Assembly: GCA_033816765.1 (NCBI GenBank)
Contig: CM066287.1
Coordinates: 3,720,001 to 3,784,000 of the forward strand
Length of the DNA stretch: 64,000 bases
Direction: 5' to 3'
Source of the DNA: Nothopassalora personata
Lineage: Eukaryota > Ascomycota > Dothideomycetes > Mycosphaerellales > Mycosphaerellaceae
Positions within the stretch are counted from its first letter, which is position 1; each line of letters starts with the position of its first letter. Below are positions 1 to 11,800 of this stretch, one piece after another. The position numbers and the translations under genes were made by a program. The notes below the pieces were generated by a model. That model ran no database searches and was not told the origin of the DNA. It worked only from the letters and a program-made list of their open reading frames with translations.

Positions 1-1738
1 CAGGCACCGGCTTGCCGCAGTCGCTGCTGGCGCTGTACGTGCATCTGTCTTTTGCGTTTTGAGGCTCAGGCTAACTAACGCAAAGTCCAACTTGAAGCTC
101 TCTCTCCCGCTCCGGCAAGAAGATCCTGCATGTGGACCGCAATGACTACTACGGCGGCGACGAAGCGGCTCTGAGTCTATCTGAAGCTGAGGCATGGGCA
201 CAAAAGCATGAAGCCGAGCAGGAAGATGAGAAGACAACTTTCAGCCATGCGACAGTGAGCAAGCCTGTAGAGGATGAAACGTCTTCAACCACAACGCTAG
301 GCCCTGCTCGAGCATACTCACTGGCACTGGCCCCTCACCTGCTGTACACGCGATCAGCGCTATTGCCTGCGATGGTCTCATCGAGGACACACAGCCAGCT
401 CGAGTTTCAGGCGGTCGGATCATGGTTCATCCTCAACCAAGCTGCAGACGATCCTGGCTCTCGAACAAAGCTGACAAGAGTGCCTGGAGGTCGAGAAGAC
501 GTTTTCCAAGACAAGACTCTGGACCTCAAAGCCAAGCGCTCACTCATGAAGTTCCTGCGCTTCGTTGTCAGTTATGAGGAGCAGCAGGACACCTGGCAGG
601 AGGATCGATCGAAAGAATTCTTGGCCTTCCTGCAGGATAAGTTCGGCTTGCCGTCATCCTCACATCCACCCATCATAGCTCTCACGTTGAGTGATCGACC
701 CATGCAGAGCATCAGTGTGGAATATGCTCTGCCTAGAGTCGCACGCCACCTCACCAGTATAGGCATGTTCGGACCTGGGTTTGGCGCACTGCTTCCAAAG
801 TGGGGAGGTCTCTCCGAGATCGCTCAAGTTGCCTGTCGTGCCTGTGCTGTGGGAGGTGGCGTCTACGTGTTGGGTCGCGGCATCACTGATGTGCAGCCAG
901 ATGATGACTTCAGCCTTTGCGTGGAGCTCAGTGACGGGCAGAAGGTCACAACCAAGTGGCTCGCCGGCTTACAGCAGGATCTCCCAGGTACCGCGCCAGG
1001 CACAGAAGAGGGCATTCCACGGACGAAGACTTCCACCATCATCGCGGTGGTGTCTTCAACCCTGGAATCTTTGTTCTCTCGAACGTCCGAAGGCGGCGTT
1101 GTACCAGCGGGTGCTGTGGTGATGGTTCAGCCAACTGACGAGACTTCGTCAACGATACACATCTTCGTACACTCCAGCGAGTCAGGCGAGTGCCCGTCAG
1201 GACAATGTGAGTATCTCATCTTTCCACATCAGTTCATCCACAATGCCCCGTCTGCACGAAATGATGATCAAACTTATGAATACTTATCTACATTGCCTGA
1301 ATCGCATTGAAGAAAAAACATCTCTGACAACCTGAAATCACCGTCCCAGCTATGCTCGCATCCACACTTGATCTCAGCTCGGCGCATTGACTAACTTGTG
1401 TCGCAGGTGTACTATATGCATCTTGTGCTGAACCAGCAGCCAGTGGCATCCAGCGCCTCCAACAGGCTATCAACCAGCTTCTGAAAAGCGGCGACGAACC
1501 GAATGCACCACAAGTTCTCTGGAGTTTACGATATCAACGTAACGTCCCTGCACCTTCCTTATCTGCGACACAACGTACCGGCCCTGTGATCACGCTGCAG
1601 CAGCTTTCCAACGATCTTGCCATGGAGGATGCAGTTCTCGTAGGAGTCAAGGCGGCGTGGCAGCAGATCACAGGATCAGATGGCGATGGCTATCTGAAGT
1701 TCGAGGCTAGAGAAGGCCAAGAAGACGAGGAGTCGTAA
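1..1738 (+). CDS. MRS6: Rab escort protein / Rab geranylgeranyltransferase component A (5' partial)
   Basis: Exons 1-34, 98-1206 and 1407-1738 give 490 residues of a protein that begins upstream of the window. The first visible residues, GTGLPQSLLAL, run across a 63-nt intron (donor GTACGT, branch CTAAC) into SGKKILHVDRNDYYGG. This is the FAD-like N-terminal signature of the RabGDI/REP superfamily. The third exon opens with a CVLYAS motif typical of the REP C-terminal half, and the protein ends in an acidic tail. REP proteins present newly made Rab GTPases to Rab geranylgeranyltransferase in the cytosol and escort the prenylated Rabs to membranes. The Ser-rich insert after the first motif and the VLYAS region favour REP over the shorter GDI. 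The family call is confident; the gene symbol is by homology to yeast. Confidence 0.9.
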
Positions 1739-2755
1739 CCTGACACAGCTTGGCGGGCGATGATATGAGTGAACGAATTATGCTGCATTTCTCTTGGTTC
1801 TAGTTCACTATACATTGCACCTGCTGTGCTTCACTGATCAAGCTTTCCAGCGTCCTTCGAAGTCTCCCAAGCTTCCCTGCGGCTGCTTGTGCCTGACACC
1901 AAGAATTGTTCGACAAAGCTTCAGTTGGCATTCACGAAAGTAGCCGCCAAGTCATTGTGCAGAATGTGGCGCACTGTACAAGGTGTCGCGATGATCTGCT
2001 CAGCTGCGTATGTCACTTGCGTGCAGCGAGGAGCCGCAGGTAATGGGCATCTTCAATTAGAACTGAAATCCCCACGGAGCTCGGAACGGTAGAATCCCAC
2101 CCGGCCGCAATACGACGAAAGCGGCCTACCCCAAAAACTGCACTTCACAATGCGCCCTACGCAATGTAGACTTTTTTATCGCGAAACTTAGTGCGTTCGA
2201 TGGAGAGAGACGCAAAAAGTCGAATGATCCAACTTGTAGACGCAGAGACCTCGTCGTTGGGCTGGAGGGACAGTTGCCGTGCTCAGAGTTTGGGCCGCTT
2301 TCACCCATACCCGCGTGGATTCCAAAGCCGCCGTTCAGGCCTTGGCGAATAGACCAGACGCCACCGAACACTTACATCATTTCTCATCGTGCACTAATGC
2401 CGGATTGAGAAGGTTGTGGTAGATCTCGAGATCGGATCTTGACGATCAGGCTCGATCTGACTTTTGATTCGTTCTCCAGGGTTCGGAGCGGCGCTACTCA
2501 CAGGAACAAGCCTTTCTTTTCGTGCTTCCGTTGTGCTTCGATGCGCTCATAGTGGATGCCTTTGTCCTAACGTCTGGCAGTTCGGCATTAATGGAAATGC
2601 GATGTATGATGAAAGAGACGGCTAAGCGTTCGATGCGTTGTCATGCGGCGCGCAAAGATCGGTCTTCTTATTATCCACTTCATTTTCTTTCAGTATTTGT
2701 TATAGGAGGACTATTGTGCTGAACCAGTAGTAATACCTCATACAGCGACTCGGCA
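1739..2755. other. intergenic region, REP 3' side to MFS promoter
   Basis: About 1 kb holding the presumed 3' UTR of the Rab escort gene and the promoter of the transporter. Small open frames on both strands show no recognisable domain and overlap each other. I see no RNA gene or repeat here. Confidence 0.6.
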
Positions 2756-4769
2756 ATGTCGCAGCTCATCAGAGATACGGCTTTTGGCCACGCTGTCCGA
2801 TTCATTTCACGAGGGAAATTGCTCAGGTACCAGGAAGAAGAAGACCAATCACTGTACACGAGATTCCTCGACAAGGAGAAGTCTGCCAATCTGGCACACC
2901 ACGGCGACACGAACCCCCCGGAGGACGATGCTTCTGAGAAGGACGACCTCGAGAAGCCAGAGCGATCCACAGGAAACGGAAGGTCTTCATCTCAAGGGTC
3001 GGGGACCATGGGCAACGATGCTCCAATCAACGAAGTCTCCGGGGTGAAGGTCGACCAAGAGAAGGGCAAAGACATACACCTCGTGAGCTGGTGGGGAGAG
3101 AATGATCCAGAGAATCCTCAGAACTGGTCTAACGTCAAGAAGGTTTTCGTGACTTTCGAGATCTGCCTGTTGACAACCTCTGTCTACATCGGTAGCTCCA
3201 TCTACTCTGCTGGTACTATGGAAGTCGTCTCAATCTTCGGCGTGAGTCAAGTAGCGGCAACCCTGGGACTCTGCTTGTTCGTCGCGGGTTACGGCGTTGG
3301 CCCTATGCTGTGGTCTCCAATGTCAGAGATTCCTCAGGTGGGCAGAAACCCAATCTACCTTGGAACGCTTGTGGTCTTCGTGGCGTTGCAGCCCGCTGTC
3401 GCCATGGCCACAAACTTCGGCATGCTGATGGCGTTTCGATTCATCACTGGGTTCTTCGGCAGCCCTGTGCTGGCCACTGGTGGCGCATCACTGGCTGACA
3501 TATGGAGCCCGGCGAAGCGCGCATACGCGATGTCAATCTGGGGTATTGCAGCTATCTGTGGACCTACTCTTGGACCGCTTGTCGGTGGGTTTGCCGTTCA
3601 ATACGGTGGAACAAATGGCGTGATCAAAGCACCATGGTCTTGGCCTATCTGGGAGCTCATGTGGTTGTCGGCGTTCTGCCTCATCTTCTTGGTAAGTGAA
3701 CCTCCTCTGTTCTACGGAATATCTTGCTGACTCCACTAGTTTTTCTTTTTCCCCGAGACTTCAGCGAACAACATTCTGCTGAGACGCGCACGCCGTCTAC
3801 GCAAGCTGACTGGCAATGACAAGCTCAAGTGCGAGCCTGAGTTAATGTCAGAGCAGATGACAGGCAAAGACATCGTGATGATGGCTCTTGTTAGGCCCTT
3901 CACCCTGAACTTTACTGAACCCATGGGTAAGTGAAGCGCAGATGGCATCGTCTCAGAACATGCCAGCAATAGTAGTCGAGACAATCCCGCACGATGTTCG
4001 AGTATGGCTAACGTCTTTCTGTCAGTGTTCCTGCTGAACTTGTATATTGCACTGATCTACGGTCTGCTCTACATTTGGTTCGAGTCGTTCGTCATCGTCT
4101 TCATCGAGATCTACGGTTTTGGCCTCGGCACAGAAGGACTTGCCTTCCTCGGTATCCGTAAGTGAGAAGAAGATTCTGGTTCCGCTCCTGGCGAGCGTAT
4201 GCTGACCCGTGTACTAGTCATTGGTGCCTTCATCGTGATACCACCATTCTTCTGGTACCTTCATAAATACCTGGAGCCACAATTTAACGAGAATGGCGAA
4301 CTTACACCAGAGCTTCGATTGATCCCAGCTTTCGTTGGTGCTTTCTGCATTCCCATCTGCCTCTTCTGGTTTGGCTGGTCCGCAAGGCCAGATGTACACT
4401 GGATTGTGCCTATCATAGGCAGTGCCTGGTTCTCCATGGGCGCGTTCCTACTCTTCAACTCGGTCCTCAACTACCTGCCTGATGCGTATCCCGAGTATGC
4501 AGCTAGTGTTCTGGCTGGTAACGACTTTATGCGAAGCTCCTTTGGTGCCGGCTTTCCCCTCTTTGCATCTGCAATGTACAAGGATCTTGGCGTTGATTGG
4601 GCGAGTTCCACCCTGGCTTTTCTCTCAGTGGCATTCATCCCCATACCATTCGTGCTGTACAAGGTAATTGTATTGCCTGACGTTCCACATGGCACACAGG
4701 CTAACCCGTTCCTAGTATGGTGGCACATTGAGAAAGAACTATTCGAGACATGCTCGAAAGGATTTGTAG
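2756..4769 (+). CDS. MFS drug:H+ antiporter, DHA1 family (FLR1/CYHR-like)
   Basis: Five exons (2756-3691, 3740-3926, 4026-4157, 4218-4663, 4716-4769) encode 584 residues. A long acidic cytoplasmic N-terminus ends in WGENDPENPQNWS, the usual lead-in to the first membrane helix of fungal DHA1 transporters. Helix-loop motifs are visible: SEIPQVGRNPIY (motif A) and GIAAICGPTLGPLVGGF (motif C, the antiporter signature), followed by about six further helices. The last intron (52 nt) is chosen because splicing replaces an unrelated tail with LYKYGGTLRKNYSRHAR, which matches the family's basic C-terminus. Such plasma-membrane proteins export fungicides, azoles, polyamines or secondary metabolites. 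The natural substrate cannot be read from the sequence. No biosynthetic genes lie nearby. Confidence 0.9.
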
Positions 4770-5934
4770 AAGGATCGAGGATGCTTGTGGAAAGATCATA
4801 GAGACAGATTTACGATTGCATGGTTACGATTTGGGCATGTAGGATCAAGAGAGCTGAACTTCCAACTCTGCACGGCATAGAATACTGTAGAATAGATTCA
4901 TGGATACGAGACTTTTGAGCAGCCCTAGCCCAACTTTGTATGCACTGGACAACTGCGTTCTTACGACCAATAAGTCCTTGTTTACACGAAGTTGGCAATC
5001 TATATGGGTTTTGCTTGCGACCGCATTCTTGGGCGTCTTTCGGCTGCAACCCAGTTCCGGGCATCAGTACGCAATGCTCTATACAAGAAGGGGGAACTGT
5101 CCGAGCGAAGCAGAGCCTCTTGAGATGCGGACGATCCTTTCGTTTGTGCAGATTCTCGCCATGCATGTCATCCAGTGAATTCCTGGCGCGGGATACGAGA
5201 CTCTACGCGATGTCTTTTCTGGCTTATCCGTATTGTACCACCTTCGAATCTGGAATTCAGCCGGCTAGACTGGGTACTAGATTAGGTCGTGGCGCTTGAC
5301 ACGTGGTCGTCCGGGTCCAAATATCCGTCGTAGCGATGTTCAGCCCTTCTAAATATACAATTCTTCGGAATGCTTGGGGGAGTGCTTGAACCGACTGCTA
5401 AGACGAACGCTTATCTGGCCTTGGCTGAAGGGCGTACAACGACATAGTGAACTTGGCTCTGGATTTCCATTGTGTCAAGAAGCTGCCCTTCGATCAATGG
5501 CATAAACCCTGGACGAGATTCCCATTACGAAGCATTTGCTCTCAGAGTCTGGTCTGATGCATCCGTTGCAAGGATGCCACATATTGATCTATTGCCTGAC
5601 GCAACGCATGTCACCTTAAAGGCGTCGGGTGCTGGACTCTCGTGCATGCATGCTTCTAGTCCCTCCTGGGTCTGTACCTCAACCATTACCATTGGTTCGC
5701 CATGTTGATGCGAGTGACGAATGGTCTAGCGTAGCTCAAATCGTTCTCGACACTGTTCCTCTAGATCAAGGCGATGTTGCTTCCGAGGTAGGATTCGAAG
5801 GATATCTTGAGCCCGACTTTGTATGGAGCCGTACGAGACGCGTGAAGGCAGGTATTAGAATGGTTGAGATACCTTCTCTGCCTGTCGGTCATGGGAGGCA
5901 TCCTCTCTCACATCAAATCTCCGAGCCGTCCAAG
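4770..5934. other. intergenic region
   Basis: 1.2 kb between two co-directional genes. Frames of 60-120 codons occur on both strands but overlap, lack splice-compatible extensions and show no motif. A frame from 5629 runs into the next gene, but the signal peptide at 5935 marks the real start. Confidence 0.55.
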
Positions 5935-7271
5935 ATGCAACTCTCTATCTGGACTATTGCTGCTTTGGCATTGAGGGCAGTGGCAGACAATACTTCTACC
6001 TTCACGCAGCAGATCTGCAAGACTGCACTCAAAACGAAACAGGGATCGGGAGGCACCACCACAAAGGCATCCACGGTCCATCTCACACGCACTATCAGGA
6101 GTACCGCTACTCCGACTGTCACTGTAACACCACCGAACCACACGTTTACACGTCATTCGACCACTACCAAATCAACGACCAAAACGTTACCCCAGACTAC
6201 GGATACTTTCTCGAAGACTCTCTCGTTCACGGAAACCAGCACGGTGTGGACAACGTTCATCACGACATCGACCTCAACCTCAGTCGAGACGACTACCAGT
6301 ACCCTTGATACAAGTGAGTCGACAGAATCGATTCAATTGACCATATACTGATGGAATTCAGCTACCGTGGCGGCGTCAGGACTCATTCCCATCTCGTCCG
6401 CCCTAGCGGCCAGTGGCCACACTGTGTCGAAAAAGAAAAGACGGTCGTCCAGCAATCGTGCCAGAGATGCTGCACCTTTTTTCCTTGAGGAGCGCGCGGC
6501 AGGACAGAAGATCATCTGTGGTCCTGATGGCAAGATCACCTACGATCCTCCGCAATACTCCGTAAGCCTCCTTGTGGCTGAGAGCTATGCAACCTGTCCA
6601 GCACTAATCAGGATAACAGGGATCTGTCACATGCTTCAAGAAAGTGCAAATAGTTACGACCAAGGTGGTCACAACTATCGCTGAAAAGAATAGAACGGTC
6701 AAGGCGCCGCAGGGCAAGACTACTAAGGTGAGACCTCAGTTGTGGTTCAAGAATTTGTGCTGACTTCGTGCTTTCCCGGGAGACTCTGTACGCTACAAGG
6801 ACAACAACACTCACAGAGACCCCTGTTGCCGCCTCCACGACTTCGACTTTCTCCCACACGGACACCATTACAGTGACTTCCACAACCTCTTCCACTGTGG
6901 TCGCGCCCTACACAACGACCTCCACAATCTTCGCGCCACAGCCAACCTTCTATGCAGCCTGCTCCACGGACAATATCGCTTCCTTCGTGGATGGCGCCCG
7001 CATATACAATATTGCCACAACCGATCCCGACAACGGGTTCTCTTTCGGCAACGCTACTGCCGATGCATACTCATGCTGTGCGCAGTGCGTTCAGACTGGG
7101 ACGTGTGGAGGCTCGACTTGGCATCCGGCTACAGGCACTTGCTACTTCTTCCCGATCGTGGGAGCAACGTGTAGTCCGACCAGTCAGAGTGGAACGTTTC
7201 TCACGCAGAGCGGCAGTAACGTCGGCTTCGAAGTGTCAAACAGCAATTGTGGTGAGGTGGCTTTGGGCTAA
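5935..7271 (+). CDS. secreted Ser/Thr-rich protein with C-terminal Cys-rich (PAN/apple-like) domain
   Basis: Four exons (5935-6313, 6362-6561, 6620-6727, 6783-7271) give 391 residues. The ATG at 5935 is preferred because it starts a classical signal peptide (MQLSIWTIAALALRAVADN). Residues about 45-140 are nearly all Thr/Ser, a likely O-glycosylated stalk. A strongly basic patch, KKKRR, lies in exon 2 and could be a Kex2-type processing site. A second Thr/Ser stretch leads to a domain of about 95 residues holding nine cysteines, including CSTDN, CCAQCVQTGTCGG and CYFF. This layout resembles the small PAN/apple-like domains of fungal wall proteins, which bind carbohydrate or protein. No GPI-anchor signal is visible. 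The third acceptor (6782) follows purines and is the least certain junction. The protein is probably at the cell wall or secreted; its exact function is unknown. Confidence 0.75.
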
Positions 7272-7443
7272 AAGTTGCCGCTGAAGTGGTTCCCGGAAAT
7301 GCTGCGAGGAGCCAAGAACCGGGTGGCTTCAAGCCACGCTGCAAGCGGTAGTCAAGTTCAGGGAACTCGCATGTACAGAGCAGCTCAGATATGAGTTTGG
7401 TCCTCGACGATACCGCCTTCGATCCTGTGAGCGCTGATGTGTC

Positions 7444-8646
7444 TCACTTGCCACGCAAGACGTCCAAGAAGTTTTCGAGCCCGCCCAGATCATAGATGTT
7501 GTCGATGTCGCCCAAGCCCCGGACACGAGACCATAGCTGTTCTTGTCCTTGCGGTGGCCTGCCATCTCGCGTCTTTACCAGAACGGTATCGCTGGTAAGT
7601 GGCCAAGCGACCACTGGATCTTCGTCAAAGGGGTCTAACGCCGGGTTGTGGAGACCAGTCATGCTATCGGGAGCGTCTCGTCGTTGGTTATGCTTTCGAA
7701 GGTCATTGCGACTGGCCTTGAACACGTGTCCATCAAGCATATCGTCTTTCCAGTCTGACCACTTTTGCGACTCGTTTGTAGTCATGCCCGCCCAGATTAG
7801 GTACAGATGATAAGCCAACAGTCCGAGTGGTAGGAATGCTGTCGAGGCCGCAAGTAGACCCACACCAGCGATTGAGATGCCTCCCCTGTTTACAGCGATC
7901 ACCAGCGCGTGGCCAAGCTGTTCCATTCGAGCCCAGGAAAAGAGGGCCGTAGTCCTGTCGATGCTGAAGTATGGCTGCAACAACCACCAGCTCAGATACG
8001 CGCCGTAGATTTGCAATACGCCAAGTGCTAGTAGCAAGGCCAGAAAGTAGCGATAATTCCCACGGCCAAGACAGTTGTTGACCCAGGGGCAGTGATGGTC
8101 GCATTTCGCTACGCAAAAGCCGCAGAAACTGCAATGCTTCGACCGCGCTGGTTTGACCATACAGCAAGTGGAGCATGCAATTCGTGGCCGAAAGAGAATG
8201 TGATCGTATGGGTAGTCTCTCATGCGAGCTCGGTGATTTGCCTCGGTGATGTAGTGCTTCTTGTACGTGACACAAAGATGCGTGAAGACGTAGGGCAGAA
8301 CGAGTAGCGGTGGGATTGGAACAAGCAGCCGGGCAGGAAGACGATGCACAGTGTTCCAGAGGAAGAGGACTGCGCTTGCGGTCAACAAGGCCAAGAAGAT
8401 GATGAGTACCGCGGGATTCTTCTCGTAGAAGAAATACTGGCCAAGTCGCTGGCTTCCATGCGTGATCCGTCCTCCAGAGAGGGATCGATCGACTCTTCGA
8501 AGGCCGTTGGGAAGATGGAGACATAGTATGCGCTGGAGCCAGCCGATTGGCGTCCTCCTCAGTGCTGGCAGGCGTCCGAAGAGAGCCACGAAGGTGATCA
8601 GGGACACCAAGAGCACGGCGATGGCGATGTTTCGTAGTGCTCCCAT
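7444..8646 (-). CDS. SWF1: DHHC palmitoyltransferase, Swf1 type
   Basis: A single-exon protein of 400 residues, if translation starts at the ATG at 8646. An upstream in-frame ATG at 8679 would add 11 residues, but MGALRNIAIAV begins directly with the first membrane helix as in Swf1 proteins. Four membrane segments flank a cysteine-rich domain containing KPARSKHCSFCGFC and CDHHCPWVNNCLG (DHHC at about residues 182-185), the active site of S-acyltransferases. The GRLPALRRTPIG stretch after helix 1 is characteristic of the Swf1 subfamily. Swf1 acts in the ER membrane and palmitoylates cysteines next to transmembrane helices, for example in SNAREs. The gene is divergent from RAP1 and converges on the preceding gene, with 172 bp between the stop codons. 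Confidence 0.93.
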   Translation of the reverse strand: MGALRNIAIAVLLVSLITFVALFGRLPALRRTPIGWLQRILCLHLPNGLRRVDRSLSGGRITHGSQRLGQYFFYEKNPAVLIIFLALLTASAVLFLWNTVHRLPARLLVPIPPLLVLPYVFTHLCVTYKKHYITEANHRARMRDYPYDHILFRPRIACSTCCMVKPARSKHCSFCGFCVAKCDHHCPWVNNCLGRGNYRYFLALLLALGVLQIYGAYLSWWLLQPYFSIDRTTALFSWARMEQLGHALVIAVNRGGISIAGVGLLAASTAFLPLGLLAYHLYLIWAGMTTNESQKWSDWKDDMLDGHVFKASRNDLRKHNQRRDAPDSMTGLHNPALDPFDEDPVVAWPLTSDTVLVKTRDGRPPQGQEQLWSRVRGLGDIDNIYDLGGLENFLDVLRGK

Positions 8647-8841
8647 TTTGACCGCATCGTCTCGAGACTTGATGAGCACTACTTAAGTTTTAGTGGAAGC
8701 GTGGTGCCAGGTGTCCCGGGACCGTGCAGCAGATGGCTACCCTCTCGCGCCTTCATCCCCGCGACATGTTTTCCGCGTAATTGTCCTAGGACTATCAGCA
8801 TACACCACACCGTACATGCGTACGCATTCTGGTAATGGGTA
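8647..8841. promoter_or_regulatory. short divergent promoter between SWF1 and RAP1
   Basis: Only 195 bp separate the two opposing start codons, so the promoters of both genes must share or overlap this stretch. No specific binding motif is claimed. Confidence 0.6.
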
Positions 8842-11800
8842 ATGATGGCCAACGCGCCGACAGTCGTGACCCACGCGACAAGCGAGACCCCAAGAATCGG
8901 GAAGGTGCTCGATGGCTTGAAGTTCTTCGTAGTGCAGCGCGTCCCACGCCGGACAGGATTGTTGAAGGACATTGAAGCCAATGGGGGCCACATAGTCAGG
9001 TTCGAAGCGCAATGTGACTATGTCATCGCAGACCATCTGCGAAAGGACGCGCCGGGCGGCAGCTACTCGTACACGCTCATAGACAGCGCCATCAAGAGCG
9101 GCCATTTGCCCGACCCAGCAGACCATGCGACCGGAGGCACACTTCGTAGCGACCGTCCAGTCGGGTCAGTCGTTCCCGGAAAGCACACGCGAATGCCCTT
9201 CACACCACAAGATGACAAGGACCTGTGGGAATTCGTTGAAGAGGCCAAGCAAGACGGAGCCTCGGTCAAGGGAAACGACATCTACAAGCAGCTGGAGAAG
9301 GTCAACCCGCGGCATACCTTTCAGGCCTGGCGCGACCGATACATCAAGAAGCTGATGGAGAGGCCGCCTCCAGCAGGTGCCAGGGCTCCGACCGCCCCGA
9401 TGGCACCCTCGACCTCACCCGCCAACGATGACGACGAGACCACGACTGAGGCACCATCCGCACGTTCAGCATCGTCGACATTGCAGAGGAAGCGCAAGGT
9501 CAATTTCACAGACGAAGCACCAGAGACGGCACATGAAGACGGTCTTTCACCAAAACGGCGAGCTGCTCGGGGCAAGCGAGCGCAAGCAAAGATATGGGAT
9601 CAGGACTTGGCGGATCTGCTGGACAACGCAGAGGAGATTGAAGATATTCGCAAAGATAGGTGGTGGGATGCCTGGAATGCTTTTGAACAGGCACATCCGC
9701 ATCGCAGTGCAGAGAAGTGGAGCCTGCTGTATCTAACGCGTGTTCGACCTCTTTATCTTCAGAGAAACAATAAAGCAGTAGTGGCGAGGTACGATGGAGC
9801 CGATGATACGCAAGGCAACGCAGAGCCAGACACGGGGCCGAACTGTGCTCGCGACAACGCCGCTGGTCATTCAGCATCCTCCACGCCTGGAGCGAAGAAA
9901 CGGAAACGGACCAACCAGATATCTGCACCGGCTGCCTGTCTGGCATCTCACAAGAGGCAAAGGGCAGACTCTCCTCCACAAGAAGCCTTGGCCAACAAGG
10001 AAATGTTAAGATCAGAATTGAACCGCGATGCTGAACAGCAGTTTCAGTATGAGGCAGATACTGCACCAGCGACAGATCCTGCAGCCGAACACCCGCAGTC
10101 CCACACCTTGCCCAGCTCTGATGCAAATACGGCCGCAGATCGCCAACTCCTCGCCGAGGCTGTCACTCAGGAGTTGGATTCCAGCGAGAACTTCGAGGAC
10201 GACGATAGCGATAAATCTAGAAGAAGTGCGGCCCCTGAAGGATCAAAGACCATTGACATGGCAACGGCCATATCGAATACTCGGTCCGTTCCGAACAATA
10301 GGGACCGCGAGTATGGCAAGGTCAACGATCGTGATTTGCCCACATCTGAAGCCAACAAATATGTGGATGAACAGCTTCGCGAGATTATGCAGGATGACGA
10401 ATCGGAGGTCCAGTCACAGCTTGATGCCGATGATAGTGAGCTGGCGCTCACCGCTGAAAACGCTGCAGTCCAACTTACCGGTGCCATAAGTGATTCTGCG
10501 GCTGGCTCTCAACACGCGCTCACTGAAGCCAACCTCGCGAGCCAGCAAGCAGAGCATCGACCGTATATTCCCAGAGCCACGGATCTTCCTCCCGATGAAG
10601 AAGAGAAAGACCAAAGCGAGTTCATCGACTACCTGCAGAAAACTATCAGCAAGACCCGGACTCCTCATGACGATGGCGGCACCGGTGGTATCGGTGAACG
10701 AACAGACGGCCTGCGATTCGACCATGTATCGCCCAATTTTTGGCAAGATCACATCCCAGGAGAGACCAGTGGTGGCACAAATGGCTCGGCGGTGAACTCA
10801 TCTCACCGGAAACCAATGGGAAATGTCTACATCTCGCAGTTGCATCGTCGTCAGCAGGAGGTGCGGGCGGCGTCAAACTTGCACAGCATTACGAGCAAAG
10901 ACGCCGCAGAGGAACCTAAGCCAACATCGCTAAATGCGGCCGAAGAACCTCATCTGGAGCAGGACCTGCCCATGTCTTCGGAGCAAGAGCTTGACGATGC
11001 GCTCGGCGACAGCTTGGCATGGCCAGCGTCGCCACAGCAGAACCGTTCCCAGCGAAATACCCAAGGTCAGACTTTTGAGACTCAAATCGAGTACCCTAAA
11101 TTGGATCGCTCAAAATTCGAGCAGACCGGCCTAGCCGCACCTGACTTCCAGCTCTCGAGCCAGTCTATAATGTCGCAGCATGAAGACGGCGAGGACGACA
11201 CTCAAGCCCCGCCGGTATTGTCATTCCAGCAGCATCTCACCAGCCTGCAAGAGCATGTGCCTGAAGCTGGCAACGAACGAAGTCCTGCGCAGGACAAGCC
11301 AGCCGCACAGGAGTTCTTGGTCGAAGACGACGAAAAGGACGATGTGAATGGTGAGCAAGGATCCGAAACTGCGGCAGACGAGCACGACGACAGTTTGCAT
11401 CAAGAAGTTGACAGCGCGGATGGCGACGTGGACTTGACTGTTGTAGAGCCCGATGGTGGCTTCCTTGATCCCGGTGGTCCTAATGGTGAGCACGGAAGCA
11501 CACCGAAGGGCCTTCCAGGACAAAGGAATGAGCCCATCACCATATCCTCGGCTGCATCTTCAAGTTCACCGTATCAAGCTTCAGCAGACGGCGAAGCTCC
11601 TGAGAACTTCACTCGCGCGACGAAACAAGCGCTAGAGACACAGGACATTCTGAACGCCGAGACTCAAATGCCGGATCTTTCGATGCCTGAACCATCTCTT
11701 GCAGATGATGACGTGGAGGGAGATGAAGAAGATGGAGCGCATTCACAAGCCCCACCGGATCCTCCTGGACAGGTCGCGGCACAGGCAGGGCACAGCGAGG

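Noticed and set aside
9506..10126. 206-codon minus-strand frame inside RAP1
   Set aside because: It lies antisense to a strongly supported domain-bearing gene and has no motif of its own; it is a shadow frame.
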